Notes: generated by a model from the sequence alone, not told the origin. A DNA stretch of 23,504 nucleotides from Metabacillus rhizolycopersici (GCF_020075705.1 NZ_JAIQUM010000075.1:1-23504), one strand, 5' to 3'; positions 7,173 to 14,978 are shown, counted from the stretch's first letter. Program-made: numbers and translations.

Positions 7173-8105
7173 ATGGGAAGTTACATCATTAGAAGGATAC
7201 TAATATCCGTCCCTTTACTTCTAACCATTTCGTTTTTGACCTTTGTTTTAATCAACCTTTCTCCTTTAGATCCAGCCGAAGTGGTATTACAAGCTCAAGG
7301 TGTTCCACAGATAACAGAAGAATTATTAGAACAAACAAAAGAAGAGTTTGGGATGGATAAGCCATTTATCTTACGATATTTTGATTGGCTTATTGCCTCC
7401 TTACAGTTGGATTTTGGAGATTCATATATTAATGGGAAACCAGTTTGGTCATTAATAGGTCCGGCATTTTTGAATACGTTCAAGTTAACGTTAGTTTCAT
7501 CTGTTGCTATTATCTTTATGTCTATACTATTAGGTGTAATTTGTGCGTTGAAGGAAGGAAAAATGATTGATAAATCGGTAAGAGGAGTTTCGTTTTTCCT
7601 AACAGCAATGCCGTCATACTGGCTGGCGTCTATTATGATCTGGTATGTCTCGGTTAAATTAGATTTGTTACCAACAAGCGGGATGGAATCGTATAAAAGT
7701 TATATCTTACCGGTTATTGTCATCACTATCAATTATGCTGGTATTTATTTTAGAAATGTTAGAACTTCCATGTTAAACAATTTAAATGAGGATTATGTTT
7801 TATATGGAAGGGCATCTGGGTTATCAGAAATCAAAATCACTATGCATATACTAAGAAATTCATTACAGGTTGCTATTTCGATATTTGGTATGTCTATACC
7901 TATCATATTGGGAAGTACAGTAGTTATAGAAAACGTTTTTGCTTGGCCAGGGTTAGGGACTCTGAGTGTTAAAGCAATTCTAAGCAGAGACTTTCCTATT
8001 ATACAGGCATACGTTCTTATATTAGCAGCAGCCTTTGTTTTGTTTAATACAATCTCCGACATTATAAATGTTGCGATGAATCCTAAGTTAAGGAATGATC
8101 TTTAA
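7173..8105 (+). CDS. cntB: CntB-like ABC permease
   Basis: This is the first integral membrane subunit of the metallophore importer (DppB/OppB type). From the chosen ATG the protein has 310 residues and begins GSYIIRRILISVPLLLTISF, the classic N-terminal helix. The long periplasmic loop NLSPLDPAEVVLQAQG and the permease signature around the YGRASGLSEIKI segment (EAA-type loop touching the ATPase) are present. A frame-compatible ATG lies at 7119, but it falls in the terminator stem region and has no ribosome binding site. AAAGGAG at 7159-7165 sits eight bases before 7173, so the shorter form is preferred. Its stop codon abuts the cntC ATG directly (TAA-ATG). Confidence 0.9.
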   Translation: MGSYIIRRILISVPLLLTISFLTFVLINLSPLDPAEVVLQAQGVPQITEELLEQTKEEFGMDKPFILRYFDWLIASLQLDFGDSYINGKPVWSLIGPAFLNTFKLTLVSSVAIIFMSILLGVICALKEGKMIDKSVRGVSFFLTAMPSYWLASIMIWYVSVKLDLLPTSGMESYKSYILPVIVITINYAGIYFRNVRTSMLNNLNEDYVLYGRASGLSEIKITMHILRNSLQVAISIFGMSIPIILGSTVVIENVFAWPGLGTLSVKAILSRDFPIIQAYVLILAAAFVLFNTISDIINVAMNPKLRNDL

Positions 8106-9002
8106 ATGAGAATATTGAAAAACTTAAGTAAAGATAAGTTAGCTATGCTATCTTTAACGATCATTGTTGCCACAATTATTGTTGGTATTTTCGCACCATT
8201 ATTTGCTCCACATGACCCTAATGAAGTCAATATGAGTCTTCTCTATGCTTCACCTTCATGGGCATATCTATTAGGTAATGATCATCTAGGGAGATGTATT
8301 TTATCCAGAATCATATATGGAATTCGACCAAGTGTATTATGGGTTTTAGTTGTTCTGTGTATATCTGTTTTAATTGGTGCAATCTTAGGTTTTCTAGCTG
8401 GATATTTCAGAGGAAAAGTCGATGCGATAATTATGAGAATATGTGACACGATGCTTTCTTTTCCAGGATACGTTATGGCACTGGCGGTTATTGGAATATT
8501 GGGCGTGGGTCTTGAAAACATCCTAATTGCATTTGCTTTGATTAAATGGGCATGGTTCGCTCGAGTCATCAGAACCTCTGTAATGCAGTATGCTGAATTA
8601 GACTATGTGAAGTTCTCCAAAGCATCAGGTATTAGTGATATAAAAATAATTTGTAAGCATATTGTTCCAGTTACCTTTTCTGATATCACAGTGATTTCAA
8701 GTGGTGCTATTGGAGCGATGATTTTGCAAATTTCAGGGTTTTCATTTTTGGGTTTAGGAATTCAAGCCCCAAATGCTGAATGGGGGATGATGTTAAATGA
8801 AGCGAGGGAAGTTATGTTTACGAGACCGGAATTAATGTTAGCTCCCGGTTTAGCCATTGTTATTGTGGTATCAGCGTTTAATTTTTTATCTGATTCACTT
8901 CAAGTTGCTCTAGACCCTAAATTAGTAAACTCTAAAAACAAGCATATAGAAAATTTACCACTTTCTAAAATAAAGATTCAGGAAAAAGAGGTGGCTAATT
9001 AG
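8106..9002 (+). CDS. cntC: CntC-like ABC permease
   Basis: This is the second membrane subunit of the importer (DppC/OppC type, 298 residues). It begins with a cytoplasmic stretch and a first helix, followed by APLFAPHDPNEVNMS and GNDHLGRCILSRIIYG, the standard DppC N-terminal motifs. Several further helices and a KFSKASGISDIKII coupling loop follow. It would form a heterodimeric channel with CntB. Translation should be coupled, because its ATG follows the cntB stop with no gap and its stop TAG is followed immediately by the cntD ATG. The C-terminal 25 residues are charged and cytoplasmic. Confidence 0.9.
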   Translation: MRILKNLSKDKLAMLSLTIIVATIIVGIFAPLFAPHDPNEVNMSLLYASPSWAYLLGNDHLGRCILSRIIYGIRPSVLWVLVVLCISVLIGAILGFLAGYFRGKVDAIIMRICDTMLSFPGYVMALAVIGILGVGLENILIAFALIKWAWFARVIRTSVMQYAELDYVKFSKASGISDIKIICKHIVPVTFSDITVISSGAIGAMILQISGFSFLGLGIQAPNAEWGMMLNEAREVMFTRPELMLAPGLAIVIVVSAFNFLSDSLQVALDPKLVNSKNKHIENLPLSKIKIQEKEVAN

Positions 9003-9830
9003 ATGATGAATATATTAGAAGTTAAAAACTTAAAAGTATGGGATGTTAATTCTGGAAAAGAAATTATTCAAGATAGTTCATTCCACTTAAAGTCCGGAAG
9101 TTGCCTTGCAATTGTAGGAGAAAGTGGAAGCGGTAAGTCTGTCACTTGTAGGGCGATAATGAGATTAAATAGATCCTCTCTTCACCAAACAGGGAACATC
9201 CTATTAAAAGGAGAGAACATAAACCTTCTATCTGAAAAAGAGATGAGAAAGAAAAGGGGTAGAAACCTTTGCATGATTTTACAAAATGGGATGAGTGCTT
9301 TCGATCCCTCTTGTGTAGTCGGTGTACATTTAAGGGAAACACTTGCTGAACACTTCAATTGGAGTAAAAACGAAATGGAAGTAAAAATGACAGGTGCGAT
9401 GGAAAGTGTCATGTTGAAAAACCCGACAGAAATTATGAACAAATATCCACATCAGTTATCGGGTGGAATGCTGCAACGAATTATGATTGCGCTAGCTATT
9501 GTCCTAGAGCCGGATATTATTATTGCTGATGAACCGACAACAGCACTTGATACCATTTCACAATTTGAAGTAGTTGAACAATTTATTAAGTTGCGAGAAA
9601 GAATGGGGTGTTCAATGATCTTTATTTCCCATGATTTAGGTGTTGTAAGAAAAATTGCGGATGATGTCATGGTTATGAAGGATGGAGAAATTATAGAACG
9701 AGGGAAAACCGAGGCCATTTTCTCAGAGGCGCAACACGAGTACACAAAATATTTAGTATCCACTAGACTGGCGCTGAGTGATAATTTCAAGAAAGTAATG
9801 GGGGAGGGGCTGCTAGTTGCTGAAGGTTGA
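9003..9830 (+). CDS. cntD: CntD-like ABC transporter ATPase
   Basis: This is a nucleotide-binding subunit of the importer (OppD/DppD type, 275 residues). Walker A GESGSGKS is at 39-46, the Q-loop CMILQNGMSAFDP at about 90-102, the signature LSGGMLQR at 152-159, Walker B IIIADEPTTALD at 172-183 and the switch histidine H210. The C-terminal Cys-containing [4Fe-4S] extension of many OppD proteins is absent, as expected for the short Cnt/Nik type. Two ATG codons in a row open the frame. Its end overlaps the start of cntF by 14 bases, so the two ATPases are translationally coupled and probably work as a heterodimer. Confidence 0.9.
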   Translation: MMNILEVKNLKVWDVNSGKEIIQDSSFHLKSGSCLAIVGESGSGKSVTCRAIMRLNRSSLHQTGNILLKGENINLLSEKEMRKKRGRNLCMILQNGMSAFDPSCVVGVHLRETLAEHFNWSKNEMEVKMTGAMESVMLKNPTEIMNKYPHQLSGGMLQRIMIALAIVLEPDIIIADEPTTALDTISQFEVVEQFIKLRERMGCSMIFISHDLGVVRKIADDVMVMKDGEIIERGKTEAIFSEAQHEYTKYLVSTRLALSDNFKKVMGEGLLVAEG

Positions 9831-10563
9831 TAGTGTTGGGAAATCCTATAAAAAAGGTGGATTGTTTTCTTCAGAGAGACAGAACGTTTTAAAGAATGTT
9901 AGTTTTGAATGTAAGAATGGAGAATGTCTTGGTATTATCGGAGAAAGTGGGAGTGGAAAATCGACATTAGGACGTTTGTTATTAGGGATTGAAAAGCCTG
10001 ATTGTGGAATAGTTTTATTTGATGGAAAGAATGTAGAAGATAGAAAAGTAAGGTTAGGTAATATTAGCGCTGTTTTTCAAGACTATAAATCTTCCATTAA
10101 TCCATTCTTTACTGTTGAAGATGCAATCATGGAGCCATTGAAAATTCGGAACAAGAGTAGAAAAGAGAATAAAGACAAGATTGTAAATCTATTAAATCAA
10201 GTTGGATTACCTTCGTCTTATCGAAACAAATATCCTCATGAGTTATCAGGGGGAGAGGTTCAGAGAGTGTGTATTGCAAGAGCTATCTCAGCAGAACCAA
10301 AATGTATTTTATTTGATGAGGCAATCAGTTCTTTAGATGTATCTGTTCAAACACAAATTCTTGAATTACTTAAGGATTTAAAAAGAATCTACAACATGAG
10401 TTACATTTTTATCACGCATGATATACAGGCAACTGCCTATATTTGTGACCGAGTCATTATTTTTAAGGATGGTCAAATTGAAGAAATAGTGGAAATTGAA
10501 AACTTGAAGGACGTTAAGTCTGTTTATGCAAGAAAACTATTACAGTCGTTGATAACGTTTTAA
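9817..10563 (+). CDS. cntF: CntF-like ABC transporter ATPase
   Basis: This is the second nucleotide-binding subunit (OppF/DppF type, 248 residues). Walker A GESGSGKST is at 42-50, the Q-loop FQDYKSSINP at 87-96, the signature LSGGEVQR at 143-150, Walker B CILFDEAISSLD at 163-174 and the switch histidine H201. The usual Walker-B-adjacent DEP is DEA here, a conservative change seen in some OppF relatives. The start is a TTG with a purine-rich GGGGGAGGGG (9800-9809) seven bases upstream. It overlaps cntD by 14 bases. It is shorter than OppF because the C-terminal peptide-transporter extension is missing. Confidence 0.9.
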   Translation: MLKVDSVGKSYKKGGLFSSERQNVLKNVSFECKNGECLGIIGESGSGKSTLGRLLLGIEKPDCGIVLFDGKNVEDRKVRLGNISAVFQDYKSSINPFFTVEDAIMEPLKIRNKSRKENKDKIVNLLNQVGLPSSYRNKYPHELSGGEVQRVCIARAISAEPKCILFDEAISSLDVSVQTQILELLKDLKRIYNMSYIFITHDIQATAYICDRVIIFKDGQIEEIVEIENLKDVKSVYARKLLQSLITF

Positions 10564-10581
10564 TCAGGTTAACTGTATAAA

Positions 10582-10598
10582 GTAACAGAATTTGTTAC
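10582..10598. promoter_or_regulatory. Palindrome upstream of cntE
   Basis: GTAACA and TGTTAC form an inverted repeat around AGAATT-type centre bases, 22 bases before the cntE start. It could be an operator or a small mRNA hairpin between cntF and cntE. It does not match the Zur consensus and has no T-run, so the role is open. Confidence 0.3.
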
Positions 10599-10619
10599 AG
10601 AGTTGGAGGAGGGAAAATA

Positions 10620-11798
10620 GTGAGTGGAGCTATGTCTTGGCCTTTTTTACGATTGTATCTGTTGGTGCTCCTTTATTTTAGTGCCAATTCTATACTAAAT
10701 GTTATTATCCCTTTACAAGGGGGAGCACTAGGAGCCACTAATACAACAATAGGTTTGATTATGGGGGCATATTTATTTACAACCATGTTTTTTAGACCAT
10801 GGGCAGGTCATATTATTCAAATGCATGGGCCGATAAAAGTGTTGCGTATTATTCTTATTATCAATGGTTTTGCTTTAATCTTATATACGGTAACTGGGCT
10901 AGGTGGCTATCTAGTTGCTCGTATGTTACAAGGGGTATCAACAGCTTTCTTTTCAATGGCATTACAGATAGGAATCATTGATGCACTGCCAGAGAAAGAT
11001 CGTTCTCAGGGAATTTCACTTTATTCTTTATTTTCTTATATACCAGGAATTGTTGGTCCTTTATTGGCATTAGGTATTTGGCAAGGAGGAATGGAATACT
11101 TTGCAATCGCGATGACAATAATCGCCATTTTTACTGGGGTGTTTGGCTATAGTACCAAAATGGATAAAGCCGAAACCCAGTCTTTTACAAAAAATGCTGA
11201 GCAGGGTGTAAATATGTTTAATTCATTTGGACAGTTAGTGAAAAATCAACATTTATTTAAATGCAGTGTTCTTATGTTAGTTGGTTCTATTGTATTTGGA
11301 GCAATTACTGTCTTCATACCTCTTTATGCTGAACAGGTGAAAAACGGAAACGCTGGAATTTTTCTAATGATTATGGCAGTAACCGTTGTCTTTTCTCGTT
11401 TTTCCTTAAGAAAAAAAATCCCTTCCGATGGAAAATGGCATTCATCGTTTATTATGGGGACTATGCTCCTTTTAGCTATGGGAGCGCAATGTGTAAGCTT
11501 TGCTATAAATGGCGGGGCTATCTTTTTCTATCTTGGTGCTACCTTTATGGGAATAGCTCAGGCGCTCCTCTATCCAACACTAACAACGTATTTAAGCTTT
11601 GTCTTGCCTCAGATGAAACGCAATGTGTTATTAGGTTTATTTATTGCGATGGCAGATTTAGGAGTTTCTTTAGGTGGTATTATTATGGGACCAGTCGCTG
11701 ATTTTTACTCATATTCAACTACATATATGATTTGTGCTATTTTAAGTGTGGCAATGCTCTTCTTTGCCTATGACCGACGAAAGATATTTGTCGGATAA
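10620..11798 (+). CDS. cntE: CntE-like metallophore exporter (MFS)
   Basis: This is a major facilitator superfamily efflux protein of 392 residues with about 12 hydrophobic segments. Its position at the end of the operon matches CntE, which exports staphylopine after synthesis. The loop between helices 2 and 3 carries FFRPWAGHIIQMHG, a variant of the MFS signature, and VARMLQGVSTAFFS fits helix 4. A polar central loop near residues 185-205 divides the halves. The start is a GTG with GGAGGAGGG six bases upstream; an internal ATG at 10632 is less well placed. The substrate comes from context; the sequence alone supports only an MFS drug/siderophore-type exporter. Confidence 0.87.
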   Translation: MSGAMSWPFLRLYLLVLLYFSANSILNVIIPLQGGALGATNTTIGLIMGAYLFTTMFFRPWAGHIIQMHGPIKVLRIILIINGFALILYTVTGLGGYLVARMLQGVSTAFFSMALQIGIIDALPEKDRSQGISLYSLFSYIPGIVGPLLALGIWQGGMEYFAIAMTIIAIFTGVFGYSTKMDKAETQSFTKNAEQGVNMFNSFGQLVKNQHLFKCSVLMLVGSIVFGAITVFIPLYAEQVKNGNAGIFLMIMAVTVVFSRFSLRKKIPSDGKWHSSFIMGTMLLLAMGAQCVSFAINGGAIFFYLGATFMGIAQALLYPTLTTYLSFVLPQMKRNVLLGLFIAMADLGVSLGGIIMGPVADFYSYSTTYMICAILSVAMLFFAYDRRKIFVG

Positions 11799-11837
11799 AC
11801 CTAATGAGGAGTCGTTCAAAAGTATCATTCGCCTTAT

Positions 11838-11858
11838 AAATAGTAATTGTTACGATTT
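11838..11858. promoter_or_regulatory. Zur box upstream of the fbpAB-like pair
   Basis: The half-sites are AAATAGTAAT and GTTACGATTT around a central T, matching 18 of 20 consensus positions. It overlaps a TATAAA -10 candidate (11835-11840); the -35 is weak. It starts 40 bases after the cntE stop and lies 78 bases before the fbpA-like start, so it most likely controls the small genes. Confidence 0.75.
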
Positions 11859-11936
11859 ATATATTGAAATCTTCCTTGAAAGGCTGTATGCTTTAGTTGA
11901 TAATAATTATCAATTAAAAAGGAGGGAATTCCTTTT

Positions 11937-12134
11937 ATGAGCACAATGTTACGTGAAGCGATACAAATCAGAAAAGAGTTTTTAATCGATCAGCTTTTAA
12001 GCATAGGTGTATATAAAAAAGAGAATGTTCAGCTATATGAGCTTTGTCTTAGTGATCTAGAAAGAGAATATAGGTTATTTAACGAGATGGGGAAAACAAG
12101 TGAAAAAGAAAACATTGAAACAATTAATGAATGA
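11937..12134 (+). CDS. fbpA: FbpA-like small protein
   Basis: This 65-residue protein resembles the Fur-regulated basic protein A family. The core REAIQIRKEFLIDQLLSIGV followed by YKKENVQLYELCLSDLEREY fits the family pattern of a charged helix, a GVYKK turn and an L-E-EY end. In Bacillus subtilis FbpA, FbpB and FbpC are iron-starvation proteins thought to help the small RNA FsrA repress iron-rich enzymes. Here the gene lies behind a Zur box instead of a Fur box. Its ribosome binding site AAGGAGGG (11919-11926) is strong, 10 bases from the ATG. It overlaps the fbpB-like gene by 35 bases. The family call is fairly firm; the link to zinc is inferred from the promoter. Confidence 0.75.
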   Translation: MSTMLREAIQIRKEFLIDQLLSIGVYKKENVQLYELCLSDLEREYRLFNEMGKTSEKENIETINE

Positions 12135-12222
12135 AAATAAAAACCATATTTTAAAGGATAAAACCCTCATAGAGAAGATCTACAAAAAAATTGAAGATAG
12201 AAAATTAAAATCAAATAAGTAA
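12100..12222 (+). CDS. fbpB: FbpB-like small protein (40 codons)
   Basis: A GTG at 12100, inside the fbpA-like gene and in another frame, opens a very basic 40-residue peptide: VKKKTLKQLMNENKNHILKD, then KTLIEKIYKKIEDRKLKSNK. The pattern KxLxxLxxENKxxILxDKxLIEKIxxKIE matches the FbpB family, which also forms an fbpAB pair in Bacillus. A purine-rich GAGATGGGG about seven bases before the GTG can serve as ribosome binding site. The 35-base overlap points to translational coupling with the fbpA-like gene. An internal ATG at codon 10 is an alternative but would cut into the conserved region. The predicted role is the same as its neighbour, perhaps an RNA-regulation accessory protein under zinc control. 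Confidence 0.65.
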   Translation: MKKKTLKQLMNENKNHILKDKTLIEKIYKKIEDRKLKSNK

Positions 12223-12241
12223 GAAAAACCTTAATATAGAG

Positions 12242-12277
12242 AAAGAAGCAAGTTTAGAATTTACTCCGGCTTCTTTT
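12242..12277 (+). terminator. Terminator after the fbpAB-like pair
   Basis: AAAGAAGC (12242-12249) pairs with GCTTCTTT (12269-12276), followed by TTTC. It begins 20 bases after the fbpB-like stop and would end that short transcript. Confidence 0.6.
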
Positions 12278-12284
12278 TCAATGA

Positions 12285-12380
12285 AAGAAAGCCGATATTT
12301 CCTACGTTAAGGAAACATCGGCTTTCTTCATGTCGAAATTTGCTTAGCGTATGTTTTCAATTTGTTGGTAGGACCCCTTA
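12285..12380 (+). mobile_element. Insertion-sequence end scar, copy 1
   Basis: A hairpin with 17 of 18 paired bases (12285-12302 with 12311-12328) is followed by TGCTTAGCGTAT (about 12341-12352) and AGGACCCCTTA (12370-12380). The same order of hairpin, TGCTTAGCGTAT-like core and AGGACCCCTTA occurs on the minus strand at 19409-19505. Two diverged copies with this layout look like the right end of an insertion sequence whose body is gone. It abuts a truncated zinc-binding protein gene. I cannot name the IS family with certainty. Confidence 0.55.
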
Positions 12381-12592
12381 TAGAACTTGTAAAAGAAAAT
12401 AATCTAAAATATATTTTCTTCGAACCAAATCTAACGAATAAAGTTTCTGAAATTGTAAAGAATGAAACAGGAGCAAAAACGTTGAACCTAAACACTCTTG
12501 AAGCAATTTCTGATGAAAATATAGAAAATGATGAAGATTACTTTGATTTAATGAAAGAAAACATCCGGGGACTGCAACAAGCTATTAATTAA
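12381..12592 (+). pseudogene. znuA: ZnuA/AdcA-type zinc-binding protein, C-terminal remnant
   Basis: The last 70 or so codons match the C-terminal lobe of a cluster A-I zinc-binding lipoprotein. ELVKENNLKYIFFEPN is followed by VSEIVKNETGAKTLNLNTLE and an ending EDYFDLMKENIRGL. The signal peptide, N-terminal lobe and His-rich loop are all missing; the open frame can be extended upstream only to a TTG inside the IS scar. It is therefore a truncated, non-functional gene. The family normally takes free Zn(II) to the ZnuBC permease, neither part of which is in the window. It suggests that a znu-type gene was broken here by an insertion and that the opine metallophore system stands next to its ruins. 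Confidence 0.8.
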
Positions 12593-12632
12593 ACATTCTA
12601 CAGATATTAAATGATAGTTAGGTATTTAAATC

Positions 12633-12665
12633 CCAATCTCAATAAGGAGATTGGTTTCCTTTTTA
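12633..12665. terminator. Rho-independent terminator
   Basis: CCAATCTC (12633-12640) pairs with GAGATTGG (12647-12654) over a 6-base loop, followed by TTTCCTTTTT. It ends the znuA remnant and was probably that gene's own terminator. Between here and 12836 I see no gene. Confidence 0.75.
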
Positions 12666-12836
12666 TGTGTTTCTTAGTTATTTATAGCAACAAAACGGAT
12701 TCTGGAATGAATTATGCAATAAAGCTTAATCTATAGGATAATAAACGTGAACTTGTTTTCAGTTGGAGATCTTAATAAAGTTGAGTTAGAGCAGTAATTT
12801 AAAAGATTGTAATGCAAATTAACATATATCTCATAA

Positions 12837-12872
12837 AAAGAAGCTGAATAAAGATTAATTTTCAGCTTCTTT
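12837..12872. terminator. Terminator of the minus-strand ycgRQ-like pair
   Basis: AAAGAAGCTGAA (12837-12848) and TTCAGCTTCTTT (12861-12872) form a perfect 12-bp stem, 10 bases beyond the stop codon of the minus-strand gene. In that direction the stem ends in CTTTTTATG. Confidence 0.75.
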
Positions 12873-12882
12873 AATATTTATT

Positions 12883-13833
12883 TTACATGATTTTAATGCT
12901 TAGAGGATAGAGATAAGGCTCTTTTGGTTCACCGATTTGTTTCCAATCGGTAATTTTAATTATCGGAAGCTCAGTTCCGTTATATGTCGCAATATCCAAT
13001 ACGCCATTCGCTTCAATCCATGTATCTTCTTTGACAGTAGAGGCTTCGGGAAATTCTGAAAGAAATCCAATAATGCTTGCATCTGCTACACAGTGGGTAA
13101 TTAAAAATCTTGAAATTACTAATTGATTCTTATTGAATCCATTCTCTTTATAAACAAATCCTTTTAATACTATTTGTTTACCTTTAAATTTTTGTATATC
13201 CACTTTAATTTCATCATAGTATGTGGAAAACATTGCGTCGTTCATAACAATGTTAGAGCTTGCCGATAATCTTTGTGTTAATTGATCATATTCTTCCTCA
13301 GAAATAGAATTTTGTTCCATAATATTAGGGTTGATATTTTCATCTATTACATGATTTTCTTCATATTGATTTTCATTTTCGACAAGATTGTCGTTTTCAG
13401 AACTTCCTCCATTATTTGATTGTTTTTGGTTAGTTAGAATTGTCATGCCGCCTTTTTTATCAGCAATAGAGGCATCTAGAATCTTAGCAGGGAGTAGGAA
13501 TCCAGTTAACAAAGGAAAAATGATAATTGAATATGAAATTAGTTTCTTAATAGTAAAAGGAGTGTCCCCATGATCATGATGATGTTCGCAAGTATGATTC
13601 TGATGATTATGCTCACAGTGAGAATGACTATGAATACTTTCTTTTACTGTCCATATTCTTGTCGTCTGGACAAAAAATAAAATTAAAAAAATAACAGAAG
13701 CAGACTGGCTTAAACCTAAATATTTAGGATTAATAAATTTTGTCATTTCACCTGTAAAATGAAGCTTAAATATGAATATCGTAAAAGTGAGCAATATTAA
13801 TGATCTAACTGCCTGCTGAAAATGAAATTTCAC
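12883..13833 (-). CDS. ycgQ: YcgQ-like membrane protein with a His-rich loop
   Basis: This 316-residue protein matches the TIGR03943/DUF1980 type that accompanies DUF318 permeases. Two N-terminal helices (about 10-27 and 43-59) flank a short loop. A strongly His/Cys-rich segment at 68-89 (HSHSHCEHNH, then CEHHHDHGD) could bind zinc. A third helix at about 98-116 precedes a large extracytoplasmic domain that contains a CVADAS motif typical of the family. The start is a GTG with GGAGGG eight bases upstream, 13 bases after the permease stop. The molecular function is not established. The shared operon, His-rich loop and Zur boxes point to zinc handling. Confidence 0.8.
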   Translation of the reverse strand: MKFHFQQAVRSLILLTFTIFIFKLHFTGEMTKFINPKYLGLSQSASVIFLILFFVQTTRIWTVKESIHSHSHCEHNHQNHTCEHHHDHGDTPFTIKKLISYSIIIFPLLTGFLLPAKILDASIADKKGGMTILTNQKQSNNGGSSENDNLVENENQYEENHVIDENINPNIMEQNSISEEEYDQLTQRLSASSNIVMNDAMFSTYYDEIKVDIQKFKGKQIVLKGFVYKENGFNKNQLVISRFLITHCVADASIIGFLSEFPEASTVKEDTWIEANGVLDIATYNGTELPIIKITDWKQIGEPKEPYLYPLSIKIM

Positions 13834-13846
13834 GTATTATCCCTCC

Positions 13847-14845
13847 CTATAGAAAGACTTGCAATAGTATTAACGTAATAAAAACAAAAGAAGCCACGAA
13901 AGCCAAGACCGACATAACGAACTTAAAACGGAAGACGCTAAGCATCATTATTGTGTTCTTTAAATCAATCATTGGTCCAAAAATTAAGAAACCTAGTATG
14001 GATGTGGTTGGGAAAATACTACTGAAGGAAGCCCCGATAAACGCATCAGCTTCAGAGCAAAGTGATAAAACATAAGCTAAGCCCATCATAACTAGTAAGG
14101 AAGAGATGGGTCCATTTCCAGCTTCTAGCAGTGTTTTTGCAGGCAAATAGGTTTGTACAAAAGCAGCTAAAAAAGCTCCCATAATTAAAAATTTAGCCAT
14201 ATCAAAAAATTCATCAATTGTATGAGTTAACATAGACCAAATTCGGTTTGAAAAAGCTTCATTTTTTACTTTATCGTGAGAGTGAACTATTTGAATGGAA
14301 GATTTAAATTGATTGCCTTTAAATAGCCAGCTAACAGCAAAAGCCACCATGGTTGCGACGACAAAACCTAAACTCATTCTCAAACCAGCCATTTTAAAAT
14401 CATTGCCAAATGCCATATATGTTGAGGCGATAACAATAGGGTTGATAAGTGGGCCTGTCAACATAAAGCCCATGGCAGCGTGTATAGGAACGCCTTTTGA
14501 AACAAGTCTCCGAACAATGGGAACAATTCCGCATTCACAAGCAGGAAATAAAGCCCCTACCACACAACTCATAAGAACAGCCATTGTTTTATTTTTAGGG
14601 ATTAACCTTTTAATATGTTCTTCGGTTACAAAGATTTGAATAACTCCCGCAATAATCACACCTATTAAGACAAAAGGCAGAGCTTCTATTAAAATACTTA
14701 AAAAAATAGTGTTTAGATTTAGCAAAGATGGGGGGAAATCAAAAGAAACCTTAAAGTTAGAGCTGAATGAAACCAGTGAAAGAGCCAAAGTCAGTATTAA
14801 TATACCAGTAATATCAATGATATTCGCTCGAATAATACGATTCAT
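13847..14845 (-). CDS. ycgR: YcgR-like permease (DUF318/ArsP-type)
   Basis: This is a 332-residue polytopic membrane protein of the COG0701 permease family (relatives include ArsP and YcgR of B. subtilis). Around eight to ten hydrophobic segments can be drawn. The signature ALFPACECGIVPIVRRL (98-114, Cys103 and Cys105) is followed by MLTGPLINPIVIA (128-140), the conserved re-entrant region; a second half repeats LCSEADAFIG and LIFGPMIDLKN. The ATG follows TAGGAGGTAAAAA, an excellent site. A Zur box lies about 113 bases upstream of the start, and the gene is divergent from zagA. I infer that it moves a metal or metal complex; the transported species is unknown. Confidence 0.85.
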   Translation of the reverse strand: MNRIIRANIIDITGILILTLALSLVSFSSNFKVSFDFPPSLLNLNTIFLSILIEALPFVLIGVIIAGVIQIFVTEEHIKRLIPKNKTMAVLMSCVVGALFPACECGIVPIVRRLVSKGVPIHAAMGFMLTGPLINPIVIASTYMAFGNDFKMAGLRMSLGFVVATMVAFAVSWLFKGNQFKSSIQIVHSHDKVKNEAFSNRIWSMLTHTIDEFFDMAKFLIMGAFLAAFVQTYLPAKTLLEAGNGPISSLLVMMGLAYVLSLCSEADAFIGASFSSIFPTTSILGFLIFGPMIDLKNTIMMLSVFRFKFVMSVLAFVASFVFITLILLQVFL

Positions 14846-14957
14846 TTTTTACCTCCTATAGATTAGCATTAGTGTTATTTTTTCATATAAATATATATTC
14901 AAATTTGATAGAGTATGATAAAAGATTTAAGAGGTTAACTTTTAATGAGAGAAACAC

Positions 14958-14978
14958 AAATCGTAATTATTTCGTTTA
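14958..14978. promoter_or_regulatory. Zur box upstream of the ycgRQ-like pair
   Basis: The half-sites are AAATCGTAAT and ATTTCGTTTA around a central T, matching 17 of 20 consensus positions, with a perfect left half. It is the closest Zur box to the permease start and shares 22 identical bases (14953-14974) with the site at 15295-15316. The stretch 14979-15195 shows no gene; a CAAGGAT/ATCCTTG repeat near 15025-15061 is its only visible structure. Confidence 0.7.

Noticed and set aside
11746..11940. 64-codon plus-strand open frame
   Set aside because: It overlaps the end of cntE in another frame and runs through the Zur box and the fbpA-like ribosome binding site. It has no start signal of its own and no family resemblance.
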